From contig NZ_CP102247.1 of the NCBI RefSeq assembly GCF_024599655.1, positions 2,604,001-2,668,000 of the forward strand: a stretch of DNA of 64,000 nucleotides, in the 5' to 3' direction. The notes under the pieces were generated by a model that did no database searches, was not told the origin of the DNA, and saw nothing but the letters and a program-made list of their open reading frames with translations. Made by a program: the position numbers and the translations under genes. Below, piece after piece: positions 8,079 to 16,517 of the stretch. Source of the DNA: Enterobacter asburiae. Its GTDB lineage: Bacteria > Pseudomonadota > Gammaproteobacteria > Enterobacterales > Enterobacteriaceae. The first letter of the stretch is position 1. Each line of letters opens with the position of its first letter.

Positions 8079-9569
8079 TTAACCCGCTTTTAGCATTCGT
8101 CGAAGTTCATGGTCCATATATTCATCTACAGCGCTGGCATCAATTCCACCGGCTTTGTACCAGACATGGAGCTCTTTAATTGCCAGCGTTCCAAATCTTG
8201 CCCAGCCGATGAGGTTCGTTCTCAAGAGGAACTGAATCATTTCTCCTCCTGAACGAAGTGCCGCATCGCCTGCATCCATCAAGCACAAGGTTCCATGCGC
8301 AACCAGCAACATTCGCCTGAGTTCTGGGTTTTTCGCAGAAGGGATACATTCACCCCAGGCCTTCTTATGGTAGCAACGTTGTTTAACTGTCCAGGTGATC
8401 CGCACAAGCAGTTCAGTAATCAGAACAGGGATCGCCATCGCTAATCCATGCCGTAAGTCGTATCCTTTCTCAAAAACCTGGACGGCGACAGTCGCGAAAG
8501 ACTGGCGATGCTGACCAAATTCACCCACGTCAATAAACTGAAGTAATGAAAAGAAAGGAATTGGGATACCAGAGCCTCTTCCTTGCGCACCGGAAGAGCC
8601 CGCCATATCAGAAAAAAGATGGCCCATCCAGTTTACGAAACCACTAAATACTTTAGAGACAAAGTTATTCCCTTTAAGCTCAAAAGTTTCGGTATCTACG
8701 GAAACCAGTTTTCCGTCTGCCACAAAATGTGCCGTGCTGGTAAATTGATCAAGGATCGAGAAAAATAAACCGACTAAGTCCGGGGAGTGGGCAAGACTTT
8801 TAATATGGTGATTCTTCGTGTTCATCCTGAACAGACCGTCAACATCGCCGCCATGCCGATGGTCATAGTTGACCTTGAATTTTCTCTCCAGAAAACCGAT
8901 AGCGCTTTTTGTAGGATCACTCCCTTCTGCACCGCCTTTCCAGCCAAAGGCTGAGGCGAATTTCTCGACTGCACCGTCCACTGCATTATCTGCAAGCTGG
9001 GTCAGCTTTCCTTCACCAGGTGCGCCTACCAGAAAAATATCGATAAGCCCGCCAATAACGCCACAGGTGCCGGCGATCATGTAATCATATTTGTCGCAGC
9101 GGGCAGTCTTAAAAGTAAAGTCTTCCTGAATGCGTTTCTCCAGAGCAATTCTCTGAGTCGGGGACATCAGGGCGCTAAACGGATCGACAGTTAAATCGAC
9201 ATTATGCTTATGGGCATAGTGCGATACGGACTGGGAATAGGTTTCCCAGTCCGTATCGCTGGTGAACGCTATTGTTTCTATCATCGACAGTTTACTGATA
9301 CTGGACGATGACGGGGTCAAACCGGATTCAAGGTAATCGCTGAATTCACTGGAAACCGTTGTGTGGAAATTCTCATCAAACGTGATACCTGCGTGTTCCA
9401 GAACACCATCCATAGCGAGAATCATTTCATCTAAAGCAGCATCGGTATCAGTTTGCAAAGCGTTAAGTGCATCCAGAGCGGCATCAAGGTCACTTAATTG
9501 ACTCTCGCTTTGTTCAAGCTGGTGCTTCTGCACCAGCAAGGCCGATACCTGAGTATCCGGTTTTTTCAT
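8079..9569 (-). CDS. Second gene of a coupled pair; 496-residue protein of unknown function
   Basis: Residues 8-45 look like a coiled coil. A hydrophobic stretch IAGTCGVIGGLIDIFLVG (165-182) follows, then a strikingly conserved-looking core with NTKNHHIKSLAHSPDLVGLF (250-269), a hydrophobic segment around 300-318, a Gly/Ser-rich DMAGSSGAQGRGSGIPIPFF (321-340) and two more amphipathic or hydrophobic segments near 375-395 and 440-465. I recall similar proteins in diverse gut bacteria, none with a known function. GAPGEGK at 182-188 resembles a P-loop but is followed by Leu, not Ser/Thr. The ATG shares one base with the stop of the upstream gene (TAATG), which implies translational coupling. Confidence 0.7.
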   Translation of the reverse strand: MKKPDTQVSALLVQKHQLEQSESQLSDLDAALDALNALQTDTDAALDEMILAMDGVLEHAGITFDENFHTTVSSEFSDYLESGLTPSSSSISKLSMIETIAFTSDTDWETYSQSVSHYAHKHNVDLTVDPFSALMSPTQRIALEKRIQEDFTFKTARCDKYDYMIAGTCGVIGGLIDIFLVGAPGEGKLTQLADNAVDGAVEKFASAFGWKGGAEGSDPTKSAIGFLERKFKVNYDHRHGGDVDGLFRMNTKNHHIKSLAHSPDLVGLFFSILDQFTSTAHFVADGKLVSVDTETFELKGNNFVSKVFSGFVNWMGHLFSDMAGSSGAQGRGSGIPIPFFSLLQFIDVGEFGQHRQSFATVAVQVFEKGYDLRHGLAMAIPVLITELLVRITWTVKQRCYHKKAWGECIPSAKNPELRRMLLVAHGTLCLMDAGDAALRSGGEMIQFLLRTNLIGWARFGTLAIKELHVWYKAGGIDASAVDEYMDHELRRMLKAG

Positions 9570-11308
9570 TATGAGAATAATCCAGTCAATTTGCCTTTAA
9601 TAACGTCCCCCGCTCTGAAATATCCGATGCCTTCAAAGATGGCGGCAAGTTTTTCTAATTGCTGAGTAGCTGTGTCTTCTTTAATTTTACGTTTTTTCAC
9701 TTCAACAGTCTTACCATCGTGTTGCTCTTCGACAATACATTCTTCATAGAATGAAAGAACAATATCATAGAATTGTTTTTTGATGGGTTCTCGGGTCAGA
9801 GAACTGAGTTTAGCCTCATCAAGGTAGACAGGGCACTTAAGTTTGAGTGCACTGTTTTGCATCTTATTCGATTTCTTATTCAATTCATCCGCCGCGCCGG
9901 TCAATGCATTCATCATCTTCTGGAGCTTTTGAATTTTTTCACCTTGCCGATTGTGCGCATCCAGAGCGTCGTTAAACTTGCCAGAAATATAATTGAGATC
10001 ATTAATTAACGCGGACAATGTGGATTGTGTCTGCTTGATGACTTCATTCAGCATCAGCTCCCGGCGCTTGGATTTATCCAGTTCATTAGCACCCGTAAGA
10101 TGACGAATCCCTTTATAGGCCCCTACACCTAATAACACCGCAACACCAATACCCGTTGCCATACTTGAAAATCCCAGCACGCCGCCAAGTCCAAGCGTTG
10201 CGAGGCCAGAAGTGATGCCCGCAGCGGACATACCGATAACAGAGCCAGAAAGATAGACAGCAGCAAGCGGCACACCTACCGCACCGGCTTTTGCCGTAAG
10301 TTCTTTCATGCTGCGTTTCAGCGCATCGTCGGAAAAATCTTCTCGTAACATCTTAAAGTCTTGCTGAATAGCCATCACTGCAAGCTCTATTTCTTCGTCA
10401 GTTACGCTCAGCAAGGGTTGCACTTGCTGAAGAAATGGAAAGTTTTTATATTCACCGTTATTAACACTCATGAAAATGCTAATTAGGTCTTTAACAAGAG
10501 AGATTTTTATGGACTTGTTATGGCTAGGTACGCATTCCTGGTCAATAATCGCTATTAACTCTTCAACCGGCATTAGACTGGATTCTGCACCGATGTAACT
10601 ACGCAGTATAAATCGGGATTCGGTCGTTAACTCAAGTCGGGTCATCAACAAGAGTATTTCGGCAAACTCTTTTTTATCAACCTGACCGTCATCTGAGAAC
10701 GCCATGTTCACCATGATTTTGACGTAAGCAACTTTGAGAGTTTCTGACATTTCGGCAAGAGTGATGAGCTGATCTTCTTCTGTGAACTCATCAAAGTCAC
10801 TGATAGTATGCTCAAGAACATCGCTCAGCTTCTTATAGTTGCACTCCATCAAACTTTTGAGTGGTTTTATCTCGCCATTTTTTAGTTTAAGGGAGACAAA
10901 TTCTGTTCGCTTTTCCTTTCCTTTATCATTTACGGTGACATCTTCTATATATTCTACGGCATCAATATTGTTGTAGTAGACGTCATAAGGACTTTCAAAT
11001 GCTTCTTTTATAACCAGTTTTTCACCGGTAAAAACGATGCCATCTTTTGCACTACCAAATACAGTATTATCATAAATGGCAAGCACAGCATTCAGGTTAT
11101 CAGCGACATTGAATGCTTTAGCGACGTTATTCAGTTTTTTTTCAGGAATGCCTGGAGCAACAAAAACATTCTTACTTACTGAAGGTAAATTTTCCTTAAG
11201 GAAGGTATTGACGTTATTCACAACTTTCTCCTTATTCGTTGCAGTGGATCGACGAATAATCGACCCCGGATTTTTGCAAAGTGTGATTATCTCCTCCTGG
11301 AGTGTCAC
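9569..11308 (-). CDS. bPH/TerB-like protein with Gly-rich membrane segment and coiled coil; first gene of a coupled pair
   Basis: 579 residues. Residues 70-160 resemble a bacterial PH-like domain (VFGSAKDGIVFTGEKLVIKE, then YYNNIDAVEYIED). Residues 185-320 look TerB-like: all helical with the acidic loop AFSDDGQVDKKEFAEILLL at 203-221. Residues 342-402 form a Gly/Ala-rich hydrophobic hairpin, 410-490 a coiled coil, and the C-terminus is basic. The architecture suggests a membrane-associated scaffold or sensor; function is unknown. The start is taken as GTG at 11308; oddly, an AGGAGGAG sequence lies inside codons 4-7, where no standard start follows. It is coupled to the downstream 496-residue gene. 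Confidence 0.65.
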   Translation of the reverse strand: MTLQEEIITLCKNPGSIIRRSTATNKEKVVNNVNTFLKENLPSVSKNVFVAPGIPEKKLNNVAKAFNVADNLNAVLAIYDNTVFGSAKDGIVFTGEKLVIKEAFESPYDVYYNNIDAVEYIEDVTVNDKGKEKRTEFVSLKLKNGEIKPLKSLMECNYKKLSDVLEHTISDFDEFTEEDQLITLAEMSETLKVAYVKIMVNMAFSDDGQVDKKEFAEILLLMTRLELTTESRFILRSYIGAESSLMPVEELIAIIDQECVPSHNKSIKISLVKDLISIFMSVNNGEYKNFPFLQQVQPLLSVTDEEIELAVMAIQQDFKMLREDFSDDALKRSMKELTAKAGAVGVPLAAVYLSGSVIGMSAAGITSGLATLGLGGVLGFSSMATGIGVAVLLGVGAYKGIRHLTGANELDKSKRRELMLNEVIKQTQSTLSALINDLNYISGKFNDALDAHNRQGEKIQKLQKMMNALTGAADELNKKSNKMQNSALKLKCPVYLDEAKLSSLTREPIKKQFYDIVLSFYEECIVEEQHDGKTVEVKKRKIKEDTATQQLEKLAAIFEGIGYFRAGDVIKGKLTGLFS

Positions 11309-11589
11309 ATTTTGTCATTAGCTCATCGGTATATAAGTAAAAATATAAAGAGGAGTATGCCATCCGGGCAAGTAAATCATTCACGAAATACTCAAAAGTA
11401 AATGGTTTTGTTCTGCCGTTTGCGTGGCATAAACTGATAACATGCTATTAACTAAATAACTTAAGTGAAACCTGCTGTCATCATCACGAGATGCAGCGTG
11501 CTGCATTTGCGCATTCTACAGGCGTTTTTAAGTGACATGTTGTTCATGGAGGAAACAGAGATGCTGGATAATTCCATTCACCAAAACAC

Positions 11590-12072
11590 TCACCTCCCCA
11601 AAGCCTCCACAATCGCCCTCTCCATTTTCTCTGGCGTCGTCATCGGCGCAAAACGCTTGAGTGGTTTACCGTCACGTCCGATCAGGAACTTGGTAAAGTT
11701 CCACTTGATCCGCCCCCCAAGCACGCCGGGCAATTCGTTTTTCAGATAACGAAACAGCGGGTGCGCTGCGCTACCGTTAACCTCGATCTTCTCGAACATC
11801 GGGAAGCTCACGCCGTAGTTGATGTAACAGGTTTTCGAGATTTCGTCAGCGCCGCCGGGTTCCTGTTTACCGAACTGGTTGCAGGGGAAACCCAGCACCA
11901 CTAACCCTTGATCGGCGTATTTCTTGTATAGCGCTTCAAGGCCACGGTACTGTGGCGTGAAGCCGCACTGGCTGGCGGTATTAACGACCAAAACCACCCT
12001 TCCCGCATAGTCGGCCATAGAGATAAGCTGCCCATCCAGACGGGTGGCGCTAAGTTGATGAAAGTAGCTCAT
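11590..12072 (-). CDS. Glutathione peroxidase family protein
   Basis: 160 residues, thioredoxin fold. The peroxidatic Cys36 lies in NTASQCGFTPQY, the Gln-bearing GFPCNQFGKQEPG loop follows, and the Trp-Asn pair is in IKWNFTKFLIGRDG, giving the Cys-Gln-Trp-Asn set of the family. It is shorter than E. coli BtuE (183 residues) and differs along its length, so I treat it as a separate paralog of the compact bacterial GPx group, which usually uses thioredoxin. It reduces peroxides in the cytoplasm. The DinB-like gene ends one base before its start, so the two are probably co-transcribed. Confidence 0.85.
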   Translation of the reverse strand: MSYFHQLSATRLDGQLISMADYAGRVVLVVNTASQCGFTPQYRGLEALYKKYADQGLVVLGFPCNQFGKQEPGGADEISKTCYINYGVSFPMFEKIEVNGSAAHPLFRYLKNELPGVLGGRIKWNFTKFLIGRDGKPLKRFAPMTTPEKMERAIVEALGR

Positions 12073-12073
12073 A

Positions 12074-12562
12074 TTAGTGATTATGATCTCTTAGAAAAAC
12101 GGTTAGCACATCCTTTGGAGGAATTACACCCGTTTCAGAAAGCATCCATCCCACAGCGCCGCGATGATAGGTACCGTGAAACAGTACATGGTTGAGCATA
12201 TCCGCCGCTTTCATTTCGCCATATCCGCCATCGACAAAACGGAATTTGATGATTTCAGAAAGTCCGGGCACGTCCATTGAACCTGCGTGCGTAATATACC
12301 AGTCAGTGCATTCAGTCATCTTTTTCAGAAGCTCGTCTGCAGACGGCGTTTCCGGCGTATTCAACGCGGTGTATTGATGCGTTTGACCAGTAATATTTGC
12401 CCTGAAAATCATATCCACGACATAAACATGGTTCATAAGTCTGAGCATCAGATGGTGCTTTTCAGCATTTGCGGAAGTATCGATCCTCTGTATTGCTTGT
12501 AAGGTTTCCGTATCTACCCAGCGTTTGAATTTGAATAACGTGACAATCGTGCCTGTATCCAT
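12074..12562 (-). CDS. DinB-family four-helix protein
   Basis: 162 residues with the DinB/YfiT-like layout: N-terminal FKRWVDTETLQAI helix, then RLMNHVYVVDMIF with the first metal His, and the C-terminal pair in MLNHVLFHGTYHRGAVGWML. The three histidines typical of the metal-binding DinB fold are present. Members act as thiol-dependent transferases or have unknown roles. It lies one base upstream of the glutathione peroxidase gene, so a shared thiol or peroxide-stress role is possible but inferred. Confidence 0.75.
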   Translation of the reverse strand: MDTGTIVTLFKFKRWVDTETLQAIQRIDTSANAEKHHLMLRLMNHVYVVDMIFRANITGQTHQYTALNTPETPSADELLKKMTECTDWYITHAGSMDVPGLSEIIKFRFVDGGYGEMKAADMLNHVLFHGTYHRGAVGWMLSETGVIPPKDVLTVFLRDHNH

Positions 12563-12734
12563 TGCCCCTCCGGATTAACAAAAAATTATCATATCAGCAA
12601 CTTTGTCAGGCCGGTATCACTTCCACTCCCGGCACCAAACAGACGGTAATTCTGCCACCCGAAAAAATCCCTCATGGCAGGCTATTTGTGATACATTCCT
12701 GGCGCGTCAATGACCACCACACTCGCTATCAGGT

Positions 12735-13967
12735 ATGCAGAACATAACAAAAAAAATTCACTGGCTTCTGCTTACTCTCCCACTCCTCAGCGGTTGTGGC
12801 ACGCTCTCGCAAATGTCTTCACCGGAAGGTACTCAGGAACTTCTCACTCATGACTCGCTGGATGGCGACGTTGACAGCGTGGTGCGTCACTACATGGCGC
12901 AAAAATCCGTTCCCGGGATGACGGTCGCGGTGATCCATAATCACGGCTCACCGCAGTTTTACACCTGGGGCGTAACCGATGCGGTCAATCGCTATCCGGT
13001 GAGGCCCGATACCCTGTTTGCGCTCGGCTCGCTCAGCAAAGGGATCACGGCGGAAGTGGTGGCTTGTCTGGTGAATGAAGGGCAACTGAACTGGAACGAT
13101 AACCTGGCGACATTGCTTCCGCCGGGGACGCCGCTTAGCGCGGATGCACAAAAAATCACCCTTCTTGAACTGGTAACCCACACCTCCGGCCTGCCGCGTC
13201 AGAATATGGATGTTCCGATGCTTGGAAAATTCATCAGCTACTTAAGCACGGGTGATAATTTCTACGGTGAGCTGGATAGCGATAACGTGCTGCGCTACCT
13301 CGCCGACTGGCGAGCGCCAAAGAATAAAGTGCCGCAATATTCCAATACCGGCTACGCGCTGATCGGCTATATCCTGAAACACAAGACTGGCGAGGATATC
13401 CAGAGTTTAGCCTCGCGCTATATTTTCCATCCGCTGCAAATGGCTAACAGCAGCTTTACGCCCCGGCAGCTAAAAGGGTACCCCCAGCGTGCGCTTGGCC
13501 ACGCGGGCGATCAGCCGAAATTTATCCCGCGCGGGCAGCTCACCCCGGACTGGCATTTTTCCAATAACATGGTGGCGGCGGCGAGCCTATACAGTAACGC
13601 CGAAGATCTGGCGACCTATGCCCGCTATCACGTCTCAACGACCCACAATCCCCTGCTGGACAGCGTCTTTGCCGAAGTGAGAAATACCGATATTCAACGT
13701 CCCGACGGGGTACAGGGTATTGCCTGGACCACCGATTTTATCGGTCTGGAAAAAATCACCTACCAGGTCGGCTATATCGGCGGCTACTCCAGCTTTATCG
13801 GCTATGACAAAGAAAAAGGCAATGCAGTGGTGGTGCTGCAAAATACCTTTAACTGGAGTAATTACATTGGCATCGCGTTATTAATGGATATGGCGAAAAA
13901 AGACAGCCAGAGCCCTGGCAGCCGCTTTGCGATTAATGAGACTCCAAAACGCTTTTATCAGCAATAG
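12735..13967 (+). CDS. Lipoprotein serine hydrolase of the beta-lactamase/PBP4-like family
   Basis: 410 residues. The N-terminus is a lipoprotein signal (WLLLTLPLLSGC, acylated Cys21). The first catalytic motif is S99-L-S-K102 in FALGSLSKGITAEV and the second is Y202-S-N204 in PQYSNTGYALIGYIL. The usual third motif (KTG or HxG) is replaced by GYIGGYSSF near residue 350. This fits the class C beta-lactamase-like esterase/peptidase group anchored to the outer or inner membrane. The substrate is unknown, and resistance should not be assumed. The ATG at 12735 lies on the opposite strand from the DinB-peroxidase pair, so the region between is a divergent promoter. Confidence 0.8.
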   Translation: MQNITKKIHWLLLTLPLLSGCGTLSQMSSPEGTQELLTHDSLDGDVDSVVRHYMAQKSVPGMTVAVIHNHGSPQFYTWGVTDAVNRYPVRPDTLFALGSLSKGITAEVVACLVNEGQLNWNDNLATLLPPGTPLSADAQKITLLELVTHTSGLPRQNMDVPMLGKFISYLSTGDNFYGELDSDNVLRYLADWRAPKNKVPQYSNTGYALIGYILKHKTGEDIQSLASRYIFHPLQMANSSFTPRQLKGYPQRALGHAGDQPKFIPRGQLTPDWHFSNNMVAAASLYSNAEDLATYARYHVSTTHNPLLDSVFAEVRNTDIQRPDGVQGIAWTTDFIGLEKITYQVGYIGGYSSFIGYDKEKGNAVVVLQNTFNWSNYIGIALLMDMAKKDSQSPGSRFAINETPKRFYQQ

Positions 13968-13989
13968 TAGTGAACGCCCGCCGTCAGAT

Positions 13990-14733
13990 TCAGGCCTGAT
14001 GCGCCAGATCTTCGCGAGTCGGCCCCTGAAAGTAGATCGTGCTGATATGGCAACTTCGAGGCTGAGTCAGTACAAAACGAATTGTTTCCCAGATTGACCA
14101 TCCATTCACCAGACGTTCCCCCATTCTTGATTGATTATCGACATGCGCCTCTAAGCCGGTCAGTTCAAAATCAGGTGGATATAATCCGGTTACCCGAATG
14201 TTTTCTTTGGATAAGTGTTCTGACAGTTTCGTTGTAAAGCCGCTGAGCCCGTGTTTGCTGGCAAAAAAAGCGGGATGGGCAATCGAATCTGTAAAGTTCG
14301 GAATACCGCACGCAGATATAATCGCAATAATGTCTGCACTGTCTGAGCGTCTTAAACCCGGAAGCATTGCCTGGGTGAGCAAGATTGAACCTGTCAGGCC
14401 TGAACTGACGGTATTGAAGATTTCTGTGCTCGCATGTTCGTCTATTGTCCCAGACAACCACTGAGCAGCATTCAGAATTAAAATATCGATTGGCCTGTCT
14501 GAATGTAAGACCTGCGAAGAAAACTGAGAAATGGATTCCGGCAGGGCTAAATCACAGAGATACCCTTTCGCCTCACCACCTTCAGCCGCGATGAGGCTGC
14601 AGGTTTTTTGAATATCCACCGCCCGACGGGCGCTAAAATCCACTTCAACGCCCTCTCGGGCAAGCCAGACGCACAGCGCCTGACCAAATCCCCCGCCGCC
14701 ACCCGTGATAACAGCTCTTTTACCCCTGAGCAT
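13990..14733 (-). CDS. SDR-family protein with catalytic Tyr replaced by Phe
   Basis: 247 residues, short-chain dehydrogenase/reductase fold. The cofactor loop TGGGGGFG (residues 10-17) is present, as are an NAA motif (residues 89-91) and a Ser in IISACG. The YxxxK motif reads F-F-A-S-K: the Lys is kept, but the position of the catalytic Tyr is Phe (codon TTT inside a run of seven T). Either the enzyme uses other chemistry, is inactive, or is a binding protein. Its C-terminus is also unusual. It is convergent with the serine hydrolase gene and has no operon partner. Confidence 0.7.
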   Translation of the reverse strand: MLRGKRAVITGGGGGFGQALCVWLAREGVEVDFSARRAVDIQKTCSLIAAEGGEAKGYLCDLALPESISQFSSQVLHSDRPIDILILNAAQWLSGTIDEHASTEIFNTVSSGLTGSILLTQAMLPGLRRSDSADIIAIISACGIPNFTDSIAHPAFFASKHGLSGFTTKLSEHLSKENIRVTGLYPPDFELTGLEAHVDNQSRMGERLVNGWSIWETIRFVLTQPRSCHISTIYFQGPTREDLAHQA

Positions 14734-14833
14734 AACTCTGCGTCCTCTGTCGTGATGAGTCTGTATCGAGGATTAATAGCATGTTGAGGCGGGTAACATC
14801 TTCCCGTTAGTGCCGTGGCGCAAACTTCCCCTC

Positions 14834-15430
14834 CTACACCGCCGATTTCGGCCTTAAATTCTCATCAAACGTCAGCCGTTTCCGGTCAGGCTCAGCCTCG
14901 CGCAGCGGCTCTACCTGGTGCATAGTGAGCTTGCAGCGCTCCACCAGCACCTGATACTCCCGCGTGCCCTGCTGCTTCCATGCCAGCTCCTGCTCGCTGA
15001 GTTCGCGAATCGCTTTAGCCGGGCTGCCGATAATTAAATGGTTGGCTGGCATCTCCGCTTTCGCCTTCACGAACGCCGCCGCGCCGACGATGCTGTTTTC
15101 ACCGATAATCGCGCCGTCCATCACCACCGCGTTCATGCCCACCAGCGCATTGCGGCGGATCACGCAGCCGTGGAGAATGGCGCTGTGGCCGATATGCCCG
15201 TCCTCTTCCACCACAGTGTCCTGTTCCGGGAAGCCGTGCATCACGCAGTTATCTTGAATGTTGGCCCCGTCCTTCACCACGATACGGCCAAAATCACCGC
15301 GCAGGCTGGCGTTAGGACCAACATAAACGCCTTTGCCCAGAATCACGTCGCCAATCAGCACCGCCGTTGGGTGAACATAGCTCTCGTCCGGCACCACCGG
15401 CGTCAGACCGTCAATTTGATAAACTGGCAT
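14834..15430 (-). CDS. paaY: PaaY, left-handed beta-helix thioesterase of the phenylacetate pathway
   Basis: 198 residues, near-identical in order to E. coli PaaY (196). Hexapeptide repeats run from about residue 15 to 150 (for example HPTAVLIGDVILGKGVYVGP, DGHIGHSAILHGCVIRRNA), the gamma-carbonic-anhydrase-like fold, with metal-ligand histidines in the VMHGF and HIGHSAI loops. PaaY hydrolyses the toxic ring-hydroxylated CoA thioesters formed when the pathway stalls. The start at 15430 has AGGAG five bases upstream; a GTG six bases earlier overlaps that site. It follows paaX by 9 bases, as in E. coli. Confidence 0.95.
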   Translation of the reverse strand: MPVYQIDGLTPVVPDESYVHPTAVLIGDVILGKGVYVGPNASLRGDFGRIVVKDGANIQDNCVMHGFPEQDTVVEEDGHIGHSAILHGCVIRRNALVGMNAVVMDGAIIGENSIVGAAAFVKAKAEMPANHLIIGSPAKAIRELSEQELAWKQQGTREYQVLVERCKLTMHQVEPLREAEPDRKRLTFDENLRPKSAV

Positions 15431-15439
15431 CTTCACTCC

Positions 15440-16366
15440 TTATGCGCTTGTAAGACCACCAAAGCGTTGATAGTAGAGCGTGCCGGGCACGGGCAGTTCG
15501 CCCACGGATGTTTCGCCCTTCTCGCTGACAAACGCCAGCGCCCCCGGCGCGACACGCTGATAGATGTTAATGCAAAGCTGACGGGCGCTTTGCCCCGCCC
15601 AGTGCGCAGGCAGCAACTCCTCCGGCAGCAGCGGGTCTTTCAGCACCACGCGACGATAAAAGTGAATCAGCAGCAGCTGGATCTGGAAGCAGCGTTCCGG
15701 CGTCAGCTCCTCCGGCGCGGCCTCTTTCAGCAGCGGCAGCAGCGGGCGGAACGAATTGATAAACGACTCGTACATCGCGTTTTGCTCGGTTAACTGCCAG
15801 CACTCTTCCACCCGCGAACGCAGCGCGGCGCGGGAGAGCGCCAGCGGCGAGTGGGCTTCAAAGAAAATCACGTTTTCCGCCACCCCGGCATCGTGAAGCA
15901 GGGACTGCACGTCCGCCAGATGCTGCGACGGCGAGGCCATCAGGCTCGGTGCCAGCGTGCCAAACCCCTGCCAGATAAGCTGTTTTTTGACGTCGGCAAG
16001 GGTGGTTTTATCCAGCCCTTCTGAGAGCAGCAATAACCATTTGCCGTCCCAGGCGGGCAGCTCCGCGCGGTAGATCTTATTCTCCGCGCGACGCGTCAGA
16101 CGCAGCCCTTTGTCGCTCAGGCGGTAAAAGCTGCGACGCCCGATGCGGGAAACGTCCAGCCAGCCCTCTTTGTTGAGGCGAAATAGCGCGGTGCGCACGA
16201 AGCGCTCGCCAAACCCCATGCCTTCCAGCAGGGCCGCCAGGCTGCCGAGCCAAATCTCACCGCCGCGATGGGAAAGCGCGTCACCGTATAACGAGGAGAT
16301 AAGCGAGGTCCCGCTGACGGGAACGGAGCTGACCGCGTGCTGGATGAAGGCGTCGAGTTTATTCAT
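15440..16366 (-). CDS. paaX: PaaX, phenylacetyl-CoA-responsive repressor
   Basis: 308 residues, matching E. coli PaaX (316) over its whole length except for a shorter C-terminal tail. The N-terminal winged helix (GERFVRTALFRLNKEGWLDV, then RIGRRSFYRLSDKG) binds the paaA and paaZ promoters; phenylacetyl-CoA releases it. The start at 16366 matches the E. coli N-terminus; an ATG three codons upstream is possible. A long palindromic repeat (16415-16509) separates it from paaK, so it probably has its own promoter. Confidence 0.95.
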   Translation of the reverse strand: MNKLDAFIQHAVSSVPVSGTSLISSLYGDALSHRGGEIWLGSLAALLEGMGFGERFVRTALFRLNKEGWLDVSRIGRRSFYRLSDKGLRLTRRAENKIYRAELPAWDGKWLLLLSEGLDKTTLADVKKQLIWQGFGTLAPSLMASPSQHLADVQSLLHDAGVAENVIFFEAHSPLALSRAALRSRVEECWQLTEQNAMYESFINSFRPLLPLLKEAAPEELTPERCFQIQLLLIHFYRRVVLKDPLLPEELLPAHWAGQSARQLCINIYQRVAPGALAFVSEKGETSVGELPVPGTLYYQRFGGLTSA

Positions 16367-16414
16367 GTGATTCATTCTGTTGTTATTTTTGTCCTGGATG
16401 AATCATAGCATAGG

Positions 16415-16509
16415 ACCCTCACCCTGACCCTCTCCCCAGAGGGGAGAGCGGAAAAGACCGCACCGTACAGTCCCTTCTCCCCTTTGGGGAGAAGGTTAGG
16501 ATGAGGGGT
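16415..16509. repeat. Imperfect long inverted repeat between paaK and paaX
   Basis: Left arm ACCCTCACCCTGACCCTCTC and right arm, its near-complement ending in GGATGAGGGGT, could form a hairpin of about 24 bp with internal short palindromes (CTCCCC / GGGGAG). This is the widespread dispersed intergenic palindrome type of enterobacterial and pseudomonad genomes. It lies between the stop of paaK and the start of paaX and may act as a transcript end or stabiliser. Confidence 0.75.
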
Positions 16510-16517
16510 AAGGTGTT

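Noticed and set aside
8995..9030. Possible Walker A (GAPGEGKL) in the 496-residue protein
   Set aside because: The last position is Leu instead of Ser/Thr, no Walker B follows, and the segment continues a hydrophobic turn; not counted as a nucleotide site.
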